From NCBI RefSeq assembly GCF_014695585.1, contig NZ_JACJON010000057.1:124001-188000 (forward strand): DNA of 64,000 bases, written 5' to 3'. This stretch comes from Microcoleus sp. FACHB-831. GTDB taxonomy: Bacteria; Cyanobacteriota; Cyanobacteriia; Cyanobacteriales; FACHB-T130. The translations under genes and the position numbers were made by a program. Position 1 is the first letter of the stretch. Each line of letters begins with the position of its first letter. Of this stretch, positions 53,865 to 63,900 are shown in pieces. The notes beneath the pieces were generated by a model. That model did no database searches, had not been told where the DNA came from, and saw only the letters and a program-made list of their open reading frames with translations.

Positions 53865-54944
53865 ATGACGCAACGGAAGCGAGCGCTAATCACTGGCATT
53901 ACTGGTCAAGACGGTTCTTACTTAAGCGAGTTTTTGCTGTCTCAAGACTATGAAGTTCACGGTATCATCCGCCGGACTTCCACGTTCAATACAGACCGGA
54001 TCGACCATATTTATATAGACCCGCACAACGAGGAAGCCCGATTATTTCTTCACTATGGTGACTTGACTGATGGCGTTACCCTGCGCCGTATCTTAGAGGA
54101 AGTTAAGCCAGTAGAAATTTACAACCTGGGCGCTCAATCCCACGTGCGCGTGAGCTTTGACTCGCCGGAATATACTGTTGATTCGGTTGGAATGGGTACG
54201 CTGAGGCTGCTAGAGGCTATCCGAGATTACCAGCAACGCACTGGCATTGAGGTGCGGTTCTACCAGGCGGGTTCTTCTGAGATGTATGGCAAGGTGCAGG
54301 AAGTTCCTCAGAAGGAGACAACACCTTTTTATCCGCGCAGTCCTTATGCTTGTGCCAAGCTTTACGCTCACTGGCAGACAGTGAATTATAGGGAATCATA
54401 CGGCTTGTTCGCGTGTAACGGGATACTGTTCAACCACGAGTCGCCACGTAGGGGCGAAACCTTTGTTACGCGCAAAATTACTAGAGCGATCGCTCGCATC
54501 ATAGCTGGAAAGCAGAAAAAACTCTATCTGGGTAATCTCGACTCCAAACGCGATTGGGGCTATGCCAAAGACTATGTAAGGGCAATGTGGCTAATGCTAC
54601 AGCAAGACCAACCGGATGATTACGTGATTGCTACCGGGGAAACATACTCAATTCGCCAATTCCTCGATGTTGCCTTTGGTTACGTCAAGCTCGATTGGCA
54701 CGACTATGTAGAGTTTGACGAACGCTATCTGCGCCCAGCAGAGGTAGAATTGCTAATCGGCGACCCCACTAAAGCAAAACAGAAGCTAGGATGGGAGCCT
54801 TCCGTAACATTTGAAGAATTAGTTGGTTTGATGGTGGAAGGTGATATGCAAGCTATAGGCTTGCCTATGCCCAACGGCAATCATTCCCAGAACGCTGAAA
54901 GTATGGCCACGATTCGCCAGAACGTGGGCAGTATGCACGACTAG
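53865..54944 (+). CDS. gmd: GDP-mannose 4,6-dehydratase
   Basis: 359 residues from ATG 53865 ([25 protein letters not shown]); a frame extension to 53817 is outside the family. NAD(P)-binding [10 protein letters not shown], the active-site SSEMYG...[49 protein letters not shown] (Ser/Thr-Tyr-Lys catalytic set) and [17 protein letters not shown]. Produces GDP-4-keto-6-deoxymannose. A short Asn/His-rich tail ([11 protein letters not shown]) is unusual. Fcl follows and completes the route to GDP-L-fucose. Confidence 0.96.
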   Translation: MTQRKRALITGITGQDGSYLSEFLLSQDYEVHGIIRRTSTFNTDRIDHIYIDPHNEEARLFLHYGDLTDGVTLRRILEEVKPVEIYNLGAQSHVRVSFDSPEYTVDSVGMGTLRLLEAIRDYQQRTGIEVRFYQAGSSEMYGKVQEVPQKETTPFYPRSPYACAKLYAHWQTVNYRESYGLFACNGILFNHESPRRGETFVTRKITRAIARIIAGKQKKLYLGNLDSKRDWGYAKDYVRAMWLMLQQDQPDDYVIATGETYSIRQFLDVAFGYVKLDWHDYVEFDERYLRPAEVELLIGDPTKAKQKLGWEPSVTFEELVGLMVEGDMQAIGLPMPNGNHSQNAESMATIRQNVGSMHD

Positions 54945-54945
54945 A

Positions 54946-55007
54946 GAGTTAGGAGTTATGAGTTATGAGTTATGAGTTAATTCAAAACTCATAACTCATA
55001 ATTTTTA
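54946..55007. repeat. GAGTTATGAGTTAT inverted/tandem repeat
   Basis: GAGTTATGAGTTATGAGTTAT facing CATAACTCATAATT, with a loop of about 14 bases, between gmd and fcl. A dispersed cyanobacterial repeat; forms a long hairpin without stopping co-transcription necessarily. Confidence 0.75.
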
Positions 55008-55032
55008 GGAGATACCCTGAAGCTAGGCGAGA

Positions 55033-55989
55033 ATGGCAATAGATATGGCAACTATAGATTTGAACGACAAAAGGATTCTAGTCACTGGTGGGGCTGGTTT
55101 TTTGGGACGTCAGGTGATAGACCAGCTGTGTAAAGCTGGGGCTGACCAGCAGAAGATAACAATACCGCGATCGCGCGAACACGATCTCCGTTCCCTAGAA
55201 GCTTGTCAGCGAGTCGTCCAACAGCAGGACATCATCATCCACCTAGCCGCCCACGTCGGCGGTATTGGTCTAAACCTGGTAAAACCCGCTGAGTTGTTCT
55301 ACGACAACTTGATGATGGGCGCCCAGCTAATTCACGCTGCTTATGAAGCAGGCGTCCAAAAGTTTGTCATGGTTGGCACAATTTGCGCCTACCCTAAGTT
55401 CACCCCGGTGCCCTTTAAAGAAGACGACCTGTGGAACGGCTATCCGGAAGAAACCAATGCCCCTTATGGCGTTGCCAAGAAAGCCTTGCTTGTGCAACTC
55501 CAGTCTTATAGACAGCAATATGGGTTCAATGGCATCTACCTGTTGCCAGTAAACTTGTACGGGCCAGAAGATAATTTTGACCCTAAGAGTTCTCACGTAA
55601 TTCCAGCGTTGATACGCAAAATACACGAGGCGCAGCAAAGGGGAGACAAGCAACTGCCAGTTTGGGGTGATGGTAGCCCTACCCGCGAGTTTCTCTACTC
55701 AACTGACGCCGCCTTGGGCATTGTCATGGGCACGCAGTTGTATGACGACGCTGAACCCGTTAACTTGGGCACAAATTATGAGATTTCCATCAAGGATTTG
55801 GTGGAACTCATCTGCGAACTGATGGATTATCAGGGCGAAATTGTCTGGGAAACGGATAAGCCGAACGGTCAGCCGCGTCGTTGCTTAGATACCGAACGCG
55901 CAAAGCAAGCTTTTGGCTTTACTGCTAAGGTAGGTTTCAAAGAAGGGCTGAAAAATACCATTGATTGGTATCGCCAACACGCAGAATAA
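55033..55989 (+). CDS. fcl: GDP-L-fucose synthase
   Basis: 318 residues. [15 protein letters not shown] dinucleotide motif, AHVGGIGLN, active-site VGTICAYP...[41 protein letters not shown] (Ser/Cys-Tyr-Lys set) and ref. pattern [16 protein letters not shown]. It epimerises and reduces the Gmd product to GDP-L-fucose. Directly after gmd on the same strand, so the pair is a working pathway. Confidence 0.95.
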   Translation: MAIDMATIDLNDKRILVTGGAGFLGRQVIDQLCKAGADQQKITIPRSREHDLRSLEACQRVVQQQDIIIHLAAHVGGIGLNLVKPAELFYDNLMMGAQLIHAAYEAGVQKFVMVGTICAYPKFTPVPFKEDDLWNGYPEETNAPYGVAKKALLVQLQSYRQQYGFNGIYLLPVNLYGPEDNFDPKSSHVIPALIRKIHEAQQRGDKQLPVWGDGSPTREFLYSTDAALGIVMGTQLYDDAEPVNLGTNYEISIKDLVELICELMDYQGEIVWETDKPNGQPRRCLDTERAKQAFGFTAKVGFKEGLKNTIDWYRQHAE

Positions 55990-55994
55990 ATTGT

Positions 55995-56015
55995 AGGGCG
56001 GGCAATGCCCGCCCT
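55995..56015. terminator. GC-rich hairpin after fcl
   Basis: AGGGCGGGCA pairs with TGCCCGCCCT around one base, six bases after the fcl stop, then GCCTAATTAAAG. Terminator shape without a T-run; a common cyanobacterial repeat. Confidence 0.6.
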
Positions 56016-56157
56016 GCCTAATTAAAGCATTAAATTAAAATTCGAGCCTTAAAGCGATCGGCTGTAATTTTTCTAGGGCGACTTATTGAAATGGGCCAAG
56101 CTGTTAAGCCGAACAGAAGCAGCAGCGATCGCGCTTGAGGTGGTGCTGGAGTTATGA

Positions 56158-56709
56158 ATGGATAAAGCGGAATTAAGGCGATCGCTCCTCAAAAAACGCC
56201 AATCTATGTCAGTCGAAGAATGGAGAGAAAAGAGCGATCGCATCTGTTCGCACCTAGAAGCTTCGTCTCTGTTTGCTGGCGCTAAAACGGTTCTAGCTTA
56301 TTTCAGTTTTCGACAAGAACCCGATATCAGTTCTTTGTTTGCTAGCGATCGCACTTGGGGATTTCCCCGCTGCGTTGGCGACTCGCTTGAGTGGCATATC
56401 TGCAAACCAGGCGATTCTTTACAAAATGGCCCTTATGGTATCCTTGAACCGCATCCGGAATCGCCCACCATCCCGCCAAGTGACGTAGATTTAATTCTCA
56501 TCCCTGCTGTTGCTTGTGACTATCGCGGGTATAGATTGGGTTATGGCGGCGGTTATTATGACAGGTTGCTTACTTTACCAAATTGGGCAAACAAACCTAC
56601 CTTGGGCATTGTATTTGAATTTGCTTTATTGCCCTATTTTCCTGTTGATTCATGGGATAAGCAACTACACGGCGTTTTTACCGAATTTGGGTTACGGATG
56701 GTGCGATGA
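56158..56709 (+). CDS. 5-formyltetrahydrofolate cyclo-ligase
   Basis: 183 residues, normal length. It uses ATP to make 5,10-methenyl-THF from 5-formyl-THF. Seen: N-terminal KAELRRSLLKKRQSMS, PHPESPTIPPSDVDLILIPAVACDYRGYRLGYGGGYYDRLL (the nucleotide-binding and Mg site), and LHGVF near the end. ATG 56158 gives the expected MDKAELRR start; GGAG lies upstream. Confidence 0.95.
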   Translation: MDKAELRRSLLKKRQSMSVEEWREKSDRICSHLEASSLFAGAKTVLAYFSFRQEPDISSLFASDRTWGFPRCVGDSLEWHICKPGDSLQNGPYGILEPHPESPTIPPSDVDLILIPAVACDYRGYRLGYGGGYYDRLLTLPNWANKPTLGIVFEFALLPYFPVDSWDKQLHGVFTEFGLRMVR

Positions 56710-56970
56710 AATTGCTTACTTCCAACCTCTTGAACCCCGCGCACGGGACGAACGTCCCATGCGCGTCAACCACTGTTTTTGGTTAGACAAATACAATTAC
56801 TATATTATGATGGTATGTTGCATAAAGCAAGAGTTTTTACAAAAATAAATCTAGATTTTTACCGTAAAAATACAAGTTGGGGGATGGATTTATTACAAAG
56901 TAAAAACTGATAGAACTTAAAATTTTAGACACTGAGATTAGTAAAAAAAGACCTGCCTGAGCAAAATAAG

Positions 56971-57840
56971 ATGATAATCAGCAAAACGACAAACCCAAAA
57001 CGCCAAAACATAAATCAAAAGCTGTGGTGGAAAGGCGTTGGGATATATGGGACGCTATTAGCGATCGCGCTTTTGATGCTCTTTCCCCTACTCTGGCTGA
57101 TCGGCACAGCATTTAAAGACAAAAGTGAAAACATCTTTCAGTTTCCACCCCAGCTAATACCAAGTCACCCCACATTCGAGAACTTTGTCACAGTTTGGCA
57201 AAACAATCCCTTTGCCACCTACCTCATTAACAGCACAATCGTCGCAGTATTAACCGTTGGCTTAAATTTACTGTTTTGCGCTTTAGCAGCCTACCCCTTA
57301 GCAAGGCTCGATTTTCGAGGTAGAGAAGTTATTTTTGCAGCCGTGGTCTCCACTATTATGATTCCCTTCCAGATAGTAATGATTCCCCTATACATTTTGA
57401 CCGTACAAATGGGATTAAGGAATACATATCTGGGCGTTATTTTGCCTTCTTTAGCATCAGCATTTGGAATTTTCCTACTGCGGCAGGCATTTCAACAAGT
57501 CCCCAAAGAACTAGAAGAAGCAGCCCGCATGGATGGCTGTTCGGAGGTAGGCTTGTGGTGGCACATAATGATACCCGCAATTCGTCCAGCTTTAGTCACG
57601 CTGGCGATTTTTGTCTTTATTGGTTCTTGGAGTGACTTCCTCTGGCCGTTAATTGTCCTTGACAGACCAGAATATTACACCCTACCTTTGGGTGTCGCTA
57701 CACTTGAAGGTGCATTTTCTCTCGATTGGCGATTAATTGCGGCGGGTTCTGTTATTTCTATTGCACCAGTGTTGCTAGTCTTTCTATTACTACAGCAGTA
57801 CATCGTACCGACAGATGCGGGTAGCGGCGTCAAAGGTTAA
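56971..57840 (+). CDS. Carbohydrate ABC transporter permease (MalG/UgpE-type)
   Basis: 289 residues, six membrane helices. The conserved cytoplasmic EAA loop is ELEEAARMDGCSEVGLWWHIMIPAIRPAL near residue 190. N-terminal LLWLIGTAFKDKSENIFQFPPQLIP and C-terminal YIVPTDAGSGVKG are typical of the CUT1 family. No second permease, binding protein or ATPase lies nearby, so its partners are elsewhere; several cyanobacteria have such split sugar/polyol transporters. Confidence 0.93.
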   Translation: MIISKTTNPKRQNINQKLWWKGVGIYGTLLAIALLMLFPLLWLIGTAFKDKSENIFQFPPQLIPSHPTFENFVTVWQNNPFATYLINSTIVAVLTVGLNLLFCALAAYPLARLDFRGREVIFAAVVSTIMIPFQIVMIPLYILTVQMGLRNTYLGVILPSLASAFGIFLLRQAFQQVPKELEEAARMDGCSEVGLWWHIMIPAIRPALVTLAIFVFIGSWSDFLWPLIVLDRPEYYTLPLGVATLEGAFSLDWRLIAAGSVISIAPVLLVFLLLQQYIVPTDAGSGVKG

Positions 57841-57883
57841 AATTTGGCTTTATAGGCGATCAACTCTAAGCCTGAGACGAATA

Positions 57884-58759
57884 CAGCGTTTCCCGTTGTT
57901 ATGAGGTACAGTAGCAACAATTAGCAAACCAATTTCTTAAACGTTCAGGATGTCATTAAGTTGAATTAAAGTCTGGAGAATATGGGGATAAACAAATAAC
58001 ACTTGCGCCTACAGCTTCAATCATTGGCACAATTGATTGCTACTTTATGGGCTGGTAAATTATCCATTACTACTAACGATCCTGCCCATAATTGAGGACA
58101 TAAAAACTGGTCAATAAATATGGCAAACGCCTTTCCATACTAATTGCGCCAATAGCTGTGATTTTTGCGGAGCGATAAAATGGTTTTAGTGCGCATACTC
58201 TTGTCCCCGCCTGTGAACCTGGCATGAGTTCTGGTCAACCCCAGTAGAATCCCGGTTTCATCCAAAAATACTAGGTTTTCAGGCTTGATATCTTTGATTT
58301 TTTCCCAATACTCCGCTCTTAATTTTTGGACTCTTTCTGTCGCGGCTTGGCTACTGTACCATGTTTTTTTTACGATTTAGTCCTAACACATTGCCGTCCG
58401 AGTTACCCAATTCCCGGTATTCTGTGTAAATAATTCACACAACTCCACCCTCGTAGCATCTGGATGCTCTGTCACCAGTGCTTTGACTTCTGGTTCCGGA
58501 TTTGTCAGATGACTGAATTGCGGTTTTCCCATCTGTTTGGGCTGTAAATTTCCGTCGGGTTGTTGTTGTTTTAGCAGTTTTTGGCTCAGACTTTTACTGA
58601 CACCAAAGCTGGTGGCTACTTTTCTAATTGACATCTTTTCTATCAAGTGTGCTGTCACTATTTTGGCTCGGAGATCCAGGGAATATGATTTCACTCTTCT
58701 TTAACTATCAAATGATAGTTAATTGTTATTTATTGTAATGCATAACAGCGGAAACGCTG
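57884..58759 (-). mobile_element. IS630-family insertion sequence, degenerate
   Basis: Ends are visible: TACAGCGTTTCCCGTTGTTATG at 57882 onward and its near-complement CATAACAGCGGAAACGCTGTA ending at 58761, flanked by TA on both sides as expected for IS630/Tc1 target duplication. About 880 bases. It encloses the broken transposase gene read on the minus strand. Confidence 0.9.
57899..58694 (-). pseudogene. IS630-family transposase, broken
   Basis: The first frame (58694-58383) gives the helix-turn-helix part MKSYSLDLRAKIVTAHLIEK...IRKVATSFGVSKSL. Later frames give TWYSSQAATERVQKL, LVFLDETGILLGLTRTHAR (first DDE Asp), VVMDNLPAHK (second) and PYSPDFN (before the lost Glu), then RNWFANCCYCTS at the end. 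At least four lesions: a deletion after residue 103, a shift in an A-run near 58369, a stop after SYWRN, another shift before MIEAVGAS, and loss of the third catalytic region. It cannot make an active enzyme. Confidence 0.9.
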
Positions 58760-59323
58760 TAATTCCTGGCTAATAGCTAAAGTCCTCTTCAGAGGACTAT
58801 TTATAAGAAGTTGGTTTTTGTAGGGGCGAAGCATCCGGGCGGCAATCTTTCTAGGTTCACCAAAATTGAACAATCCGAATGCTTCGCCCTTACCCCCAGC
58901 GAGTGATGCAGTTGTGATTGGGTGCATCCCAGTTTTGCAAAAATACCTGGCGATTGAAAATCGCGGCTACGCAAACCAAGTCCGCCTGCGCGGACTCAAT
59001 TCAGCCTGCCTCCGCAGGCTTTGTTTGTGTAGCCCCAGACTTCCAGTCTGTGGGCGATTTGCAAATACGGGATGCTCCCGTTGTGATTGGATAGATTGTT
59101 TATATAGATTTGGCATCAGTCGCATCATCCGCCTGCGATTCAAATCGCAGGCGGATGATGCGAAAGTCCTCTTCAGAGGACTATTTATCAGAGCATATTT
59201 TGGGTAAATAAACCGATGTTTTTTGCTTTTTTTATTCGGATTTATCCGACTTTAGCTATTAGCCTGGGAATTGATTCCCAGGCGGGTGATGTATTTTACG
59301 ACGGGTTATGGATGCAGAGTTTA
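58760..59323. repeat. Mosaic of palindromic repeats
   Basis: Two copies of AAAGTCCTCTTCAGAGGACT plus ATTTAT (58779-58804 and 59163-59188) bracket a set of hairpins: GTCCGCCTGCGCGGAC near 58979, GCCTGCCTCCGCAGGC near 59005, and a perfect 20-bp stem at 59121-59140/59143-59162 (CGCATCATCCGCCTGCGATT). Another hairpin, CCTGGGAATTGATTCCCAGG, lies near 59263. The plus-strand open frame here (58866-59207) is a product of these repeats, not a gene. Confidence 0.8.
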
Positions 59324-59794
59324 TTATTTTGTAGGAATAATCAGCATCCAAACACCATCGGGAATGCCAATTTCTAACCCAATTGCGCTTTCTTGAATTG
59401 CTTTACCCATTTGATAGGAACCCAACAAGATATTTAACAGATGTTGGCGGATAACTGGAAAAGGTGCAAAGGAAGTTACCAAACGAATATTTTCCAGTTC
59501 CCATTTATCTTTATCGTTCACCCAACCGCCTAAACTGGATACGCTGTTGAAGCCACCCAAGGGTTTAATCATTGGCAAAAGATAATTTTTCGCACGCTTA
59601 AATTTCTTGGTGGGAATGTGCCATGTTAAGCGGGAATCAAGTACATCGATTTGACTGGGAGTTGGGGTTGGTAATTGTGGCGTTTTGATGGTGATGGAAG
59701 TTAATTGAAAATGTTGAATTAAAACATTTAATTCGGGGTTTTGGGATAAGATGCTGAGGATGATATCTTTGATTGGTTCGAGATTGTGAGACAT
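59324..59794 (-). CDS. Hypothetical protein
   Basis: 156 residues. N-terminal helix (LEPIKDIILSILSQNPELNVLIQHF), a central basic segment (HIPTKKFKRAKNYLLPMIKPLGGF) and a hydrophobic C-terminal part (ESAIGLEIGIPDGVWMLIIPTK). No known family or signal peptide. Divergent from the DUF4384-like gene with 194 bases between starts, so the two may share a control region. Confidence 0.6.
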   Translation of the reverse strand: MSHNLEPIKDIILSILSQNPELNVLIQHFQLTSITIKTPQLPTPTPSQIDVLDSRLTWHIPTKKFKRAKNYLLPMIKPLGGFNSVSSLGGWVNDKDKWELENIRLVTSFAPFPVIRQHLLNILLGSYQMGKAIQESAIGLEIGIPDGVWMLIIPTK

Positions 59795-59988
59795 GATTTA
59801 AGTTTCCTCGCTTGGGTTGGTTAACTTAAATTTATTAAGACATGGCTTTTTATGATTGCCTATCGATAAATGTAGATTGCTGTAGATGTAGATTTTTGTA
59901 GATTGAAGTAGAGAAAGGGCAAATTGGTAATGACATTTGCCATAGCTGCGCTTTAAGATAAAAGAAGTTAGGGGAGGATGAATTGGGG

Positions 59989-60861
59989 ATGAATTTACCT
60001 AGATATGAAGATTACGAGGGAGAGTTCCTCGATGCGATGGCAACCCGTTTTGGCTTTACGGGTAAGAATAGCCTGATATTTGAGAAACGTTTTCTGGAAG
60101 ACAATAGAGAAGTAACTCACGAAGGATTAGTTGCTAATTCTAAGTTTGCAGAAAAGTTGATTGAGGGAACCAAAAACGGTGATGCTGCTCGCATTTTTCG
60201 TCAGCAGTTGGCTGCAATTTGTGACAAACTGGAAGCGGCGGGGTGTCCTCCTCCTAGTAATGGCGATAGTCGTTGGGCAAATGCTAAATGCTGGCTGCGC
60301 GAGGTAGTATTTCCCCAATGGGCGAAAGAGCAAGGTTTAGTAACTCCTCCACCATTTACTATTGACAAAATTTGGCAACAACTGAAAACAAAGGCGATTG
60401 ATTCTAACCTATTAGAGGTGGTGATAGGTAAAGAGTTGCGTGAATTGCCTACTTTGGGAAATAGGCGTAACAATTCCCGCAAATCTGTACCTCTGAATAG
60501 TGATATTAAATATCAGGTGAAGGTTGAACGCGAAGGATACTTAATATTATTGGAGAGGGAACCATCGGGCGTGGTTTGTTGTTTGTGTCCTTCGGAATAT
60601 GCGCCTAATTCTCGTTGCGCTACTGGGGTAATGGTTTTGCCGCAATACCCCCCATCACCCTATTCAACTTTTGGATCGGATGAGGTGGGAAGAGAGCAAA
60701 TTTTAGCTGTGATTACGCAGAAATTGCCGCCTATAGATTGGTTGAAAAAAAGTAAAGATGAGGCTTTGGAATTGGATCGAGATCATTTGTATGGACTGCT
60801 GGAATATGTGGAAGGGAATCGAGATTGTCAGGTTTTGTGGACGGAATATAGTGTGGTTTGA
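59989..60861 (+). CDS. DUF4384-like protein next to a TPR-CHAT gene
   Basis: 290 residues from ATG 59989; a TTG two codons upstream is possible. The first 125 residues are helical (LPRYEDYEGEFLDAMATRFGFTG...; AIFRQQL-type; KCWLREVVFPQWAKEQGLVTPPPF) and may be an effector-associated or adaptor part. Residues about 175-265 resemble DUF4384: VKVEREGYLILLEREPSGVVCCLCPSEYAPNSR and VGREQILAVITQKLPPIDWL. DUF4384 often accompanies caspase-like or kinase signalling proteins. It ends 100 bases before the TPR-CHAT gene on the same strand. Confidence 0.72.
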   Translation: MNLPRYEDYEGEFLDAMATRFGFTGKNSLIFEKRFLEDNREVTHEGLVANSKFAEKLIEGTKNGDAARIFRQQLAAICDKLEAAGCPPPSNGDSRWANAKCWLREVVFPQWAKEQGLVTPPPFTIDKIWQQLKTKAIDSNLLEVVIGKELRELPTLGNRRNNSRKSVPLNSDIKYQVKVEREGYLILLEREPSGVVCCLCPSEYAPNSRCATGVMVLPQYPPSPYSTFGSDEVGREQILAVITQKLPPIDWLKKSKDEALELDRDHLYGLLEYVEGNRDCQVLWTEYSVV

Positions 60862-60961
60862 AAATGGGGGTTTTCAAACAATAATTTTGATGGAATATTG
60901 AGGTGACGGCAAAAATATCGGTTTTTGGCAAGAGTGCAAGATTCAAATTGGGAGGAAAACA

Positions 60962-63900
60962 ATGGGATTAATTAATTGGTTGGGAAATTTGGCGACACAG
61001 GGACAAAAGTTTGCCGGGAAAATATCTTGGCGACAGCTAAACCTACAGGCGTTTACACTTTATCAGCAAGGTAAGTTCTATGAGGCAGCAGTAATTGCCG
61101 AACAAGCTTTAGATTTGGCATTCTCCCTTTACCAAGACGATCATCCTGATGTGGCAACCAGTTTGAGCAATTTGGCACTATTTTACAAATCCCAAGGCAA
61201 ATTCAGCGAAGCGGAACCAAAATACCAAGAAGCACTGGCGATGAGACAACGCCTATTTGAGGGCGATCATCCTGATGTGGCAACCAGTTTGAACAATTTG
61301 GCAGGAATTTACGACTCCCAAGGCAAATTCAGCGAAGCTGAACTTCTGTTTCAACAAGCATTGGCGATGTGGCTGCGCCTGTTTCAGGGCGATCATCCTG
61401 ATGTGGCAACCAGTTTGAACAATTTGGCAGCATTTTACGACTCCCAAGGCAAATTCAGCGAAGCGGAACCAAAATACCAAGAAGCACTGGCGATGTTGCA
61501 GCGCCTGTTTGAGGGCGATCATCCCAATGTGGCAACCAGTTTGAACAATCTGGCATCACTTTACCAATCCCAAGGGAGATACAGTGAAGCGGAACCAAAA
61601 TACCAAGAAGCACTGGCGATGAGACAACGCCTATTTGAGGGCGATCATCCCAATGTGGCAACCAGTTTGAACAATCTGGCATCACTTTACCAATCCCAAG
61701 GGAGATACAGTGAAGCTGAACCCCTGTACCAACAAGCATTGGCGATGCTTCAGCGCCTGTTTAACGGCGATCATCCCGATGTGGCAACCAGTTTGAACAA
61801 TTTGGCAGCATTTTACGAATCCCAAGGCAAATTCAGCGAAGCGGAACTTCTGTTTCAACAAGCACTGGCGATGCTTCAACGCCTATTTGAGGGCGATCAT
61901 CCTGATGTGGCAACCAGTTTGAACAATTTAGCAGGAATTTACGACTCCCAAGGCAGATACACTGAAGCGGAACCCCTGTACCAACAAGCACTGGCGATGA
62001 GACAGTGCCTGTTTGAAGGCGATCATCCCGATGTGGCACAAAGTTTGAATAATTTGGCATCACTTTACGACTCCCAAGGCAGATACAGTAAAGCGGAACT
62101 TTTGTTCCAACAATCACTGGCGATGACACAGCGCCTATTTGAGGACGATCATCCCCAAGAGGCATCCATTTTGAACAATTTGGCAGGCTTATTAGCAGCT
62201 ACCGATCGCCCTACGCAAGCGCTAGAACTGATACAGCAAGCAGCAGCAATGGAAGGGCGAATCATTCGCCGCCAGTTTGCTTACAGTTCCGAACGCGATC
62301 GCCTCACCTATCTTGATACGATCAGAACTACATTAGAAGGTTTACTCTCCCTCGTCTGGCGCTACCTTTCCGACTCCCCAGAAGCGGTGCAAATTGCCCT
62401 CGATGTAGTGCTGCAACGCAAGTCCCTCAGCGCTTCTGCGATCGCTGCTTTCAACTATGCTTTATATAGCGGACGCTATCCCCACTTGCAAGAAGAATTT
62501 ACTCAACTGCGCCGCCTGCAAGCAGAACTCGTTCATCTTACCTTCGATCCACCCCTCCCCGATCCAAAAGTTCCCGTAGAAACATACCAATCTCTGCGAA
62601 AAGCGCAGCAAAAAAAGCTTGCCGAATTAGAAGCACAATGCCAACAATTAGAAAAGCAACTGGCATCCCAAGTCCCGGAAATTCAACTGCAAGAACAAGA
62701 ATGCGATCGTCGCGCCGTCGCTTTGGAATTGCCGTCAGGTTCTACTTTAGTGGAATTTGTTCGCTTCAATCTATTTGATTTTACTGCCCCAGAAAAAACG
62801 CGATGGCAAACTGCCCAATATGTAGCGTTTATCTTACCTGCCCAACAACCAGATGCGGTGCAGATGATTAAATTAGGAAAAGCAGAACCAATTGATAAGT
62901 TAATTCGAGTTTTTCGAGAAGCATTTGTGAAATCTAGTAACTCGCTAGGCAATAGAAAAAAAACGAAAACTCCCGATGCAGATGTTGGGGAAAAACCGAT
63001 TCAACAAATTTCCGATCCTAATGCAGATGTCGGGGAAAAACTGCGTCAACAAATATTCGATTCTATCCTTTCTGAATTAAGAACCCAGGTTTCGGAAGTT
63101 TCCAAACATTTCTTTATTGCACCCGATGGCAACTTAAACCTGCTACCGTTTCAGATATTACCGATGCCAGAAACGGACAAATTGCTCATGGATGAATACA
63201 CTATTAGTTATCTGAGTGTCGGGCGAGATATCCTGCGGCGAAAAGTGGAAACAAACCGTCCTGTTTCTGATGCTTTGATTATCGCCAATCCAGATTTTAA
63301 CTTATCCGTTAGTAGTAAGGACTTCAGTCATTCTTCTCCTCGTTCCCAGGTTCAACCTGGGAACGCATTCCGGGAGGTTCTACCTCCCCAATTATCAGCT
63401 TTAAGTTCTACTTTTGAAGCCGTACCGGAAACAGGTTTTTTAGGCGAAAGAGTTGCCGAAAAACTCGGCGTTAAACCCTATCTGCAACAGGAAGCTTTAG
63501 AACCTATTCTCACTAGCAGTAAATGTCCCCGCTTGTTGATGATTGCCACTCACGGTTACTTTGCCGAAGAAAATCAACCAGCTTATCTTAATTTAATTGC
63601 TCAACTCCTCAACTGTGCCGACGGTGAGGAACGAGAAATCTTACAAAAACACCCTCAATTGCTAGATGAAAAATTGCCGGAAATCATGGCAGATGTCACC
63701 ACTTATCTAGCTGCCAACGATGACGAAAATAGCGCCAATTGGTTACGCAATTTCGCCAAGCAATTACCGGAAATCATCAATAAAATCAACCCGAATAATT
63801 CAGAAACACATCGCTTTACCACCACCCTAGTGGAAAACCCGATGATGCGTTCAGGGCTTGCCTTTGCGGGTGCCGAAACTTGGCTAAAAGGTGGCAAACT

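Noticed and set aside
58866-59207. Plus-strand open frame of 113 codons
   Set aside because: It is built from palindromic repeats (several hairpins inside) and its Cys/Arg/Leu-rich translation follows the repeats. Not a gene.
61253-62165. Minus-strand open frames of 65-110 codons
   Set aside because: They lie antisense to the TPR array and repeat with its 126-base period, as expected for shadows of a repeated gene.
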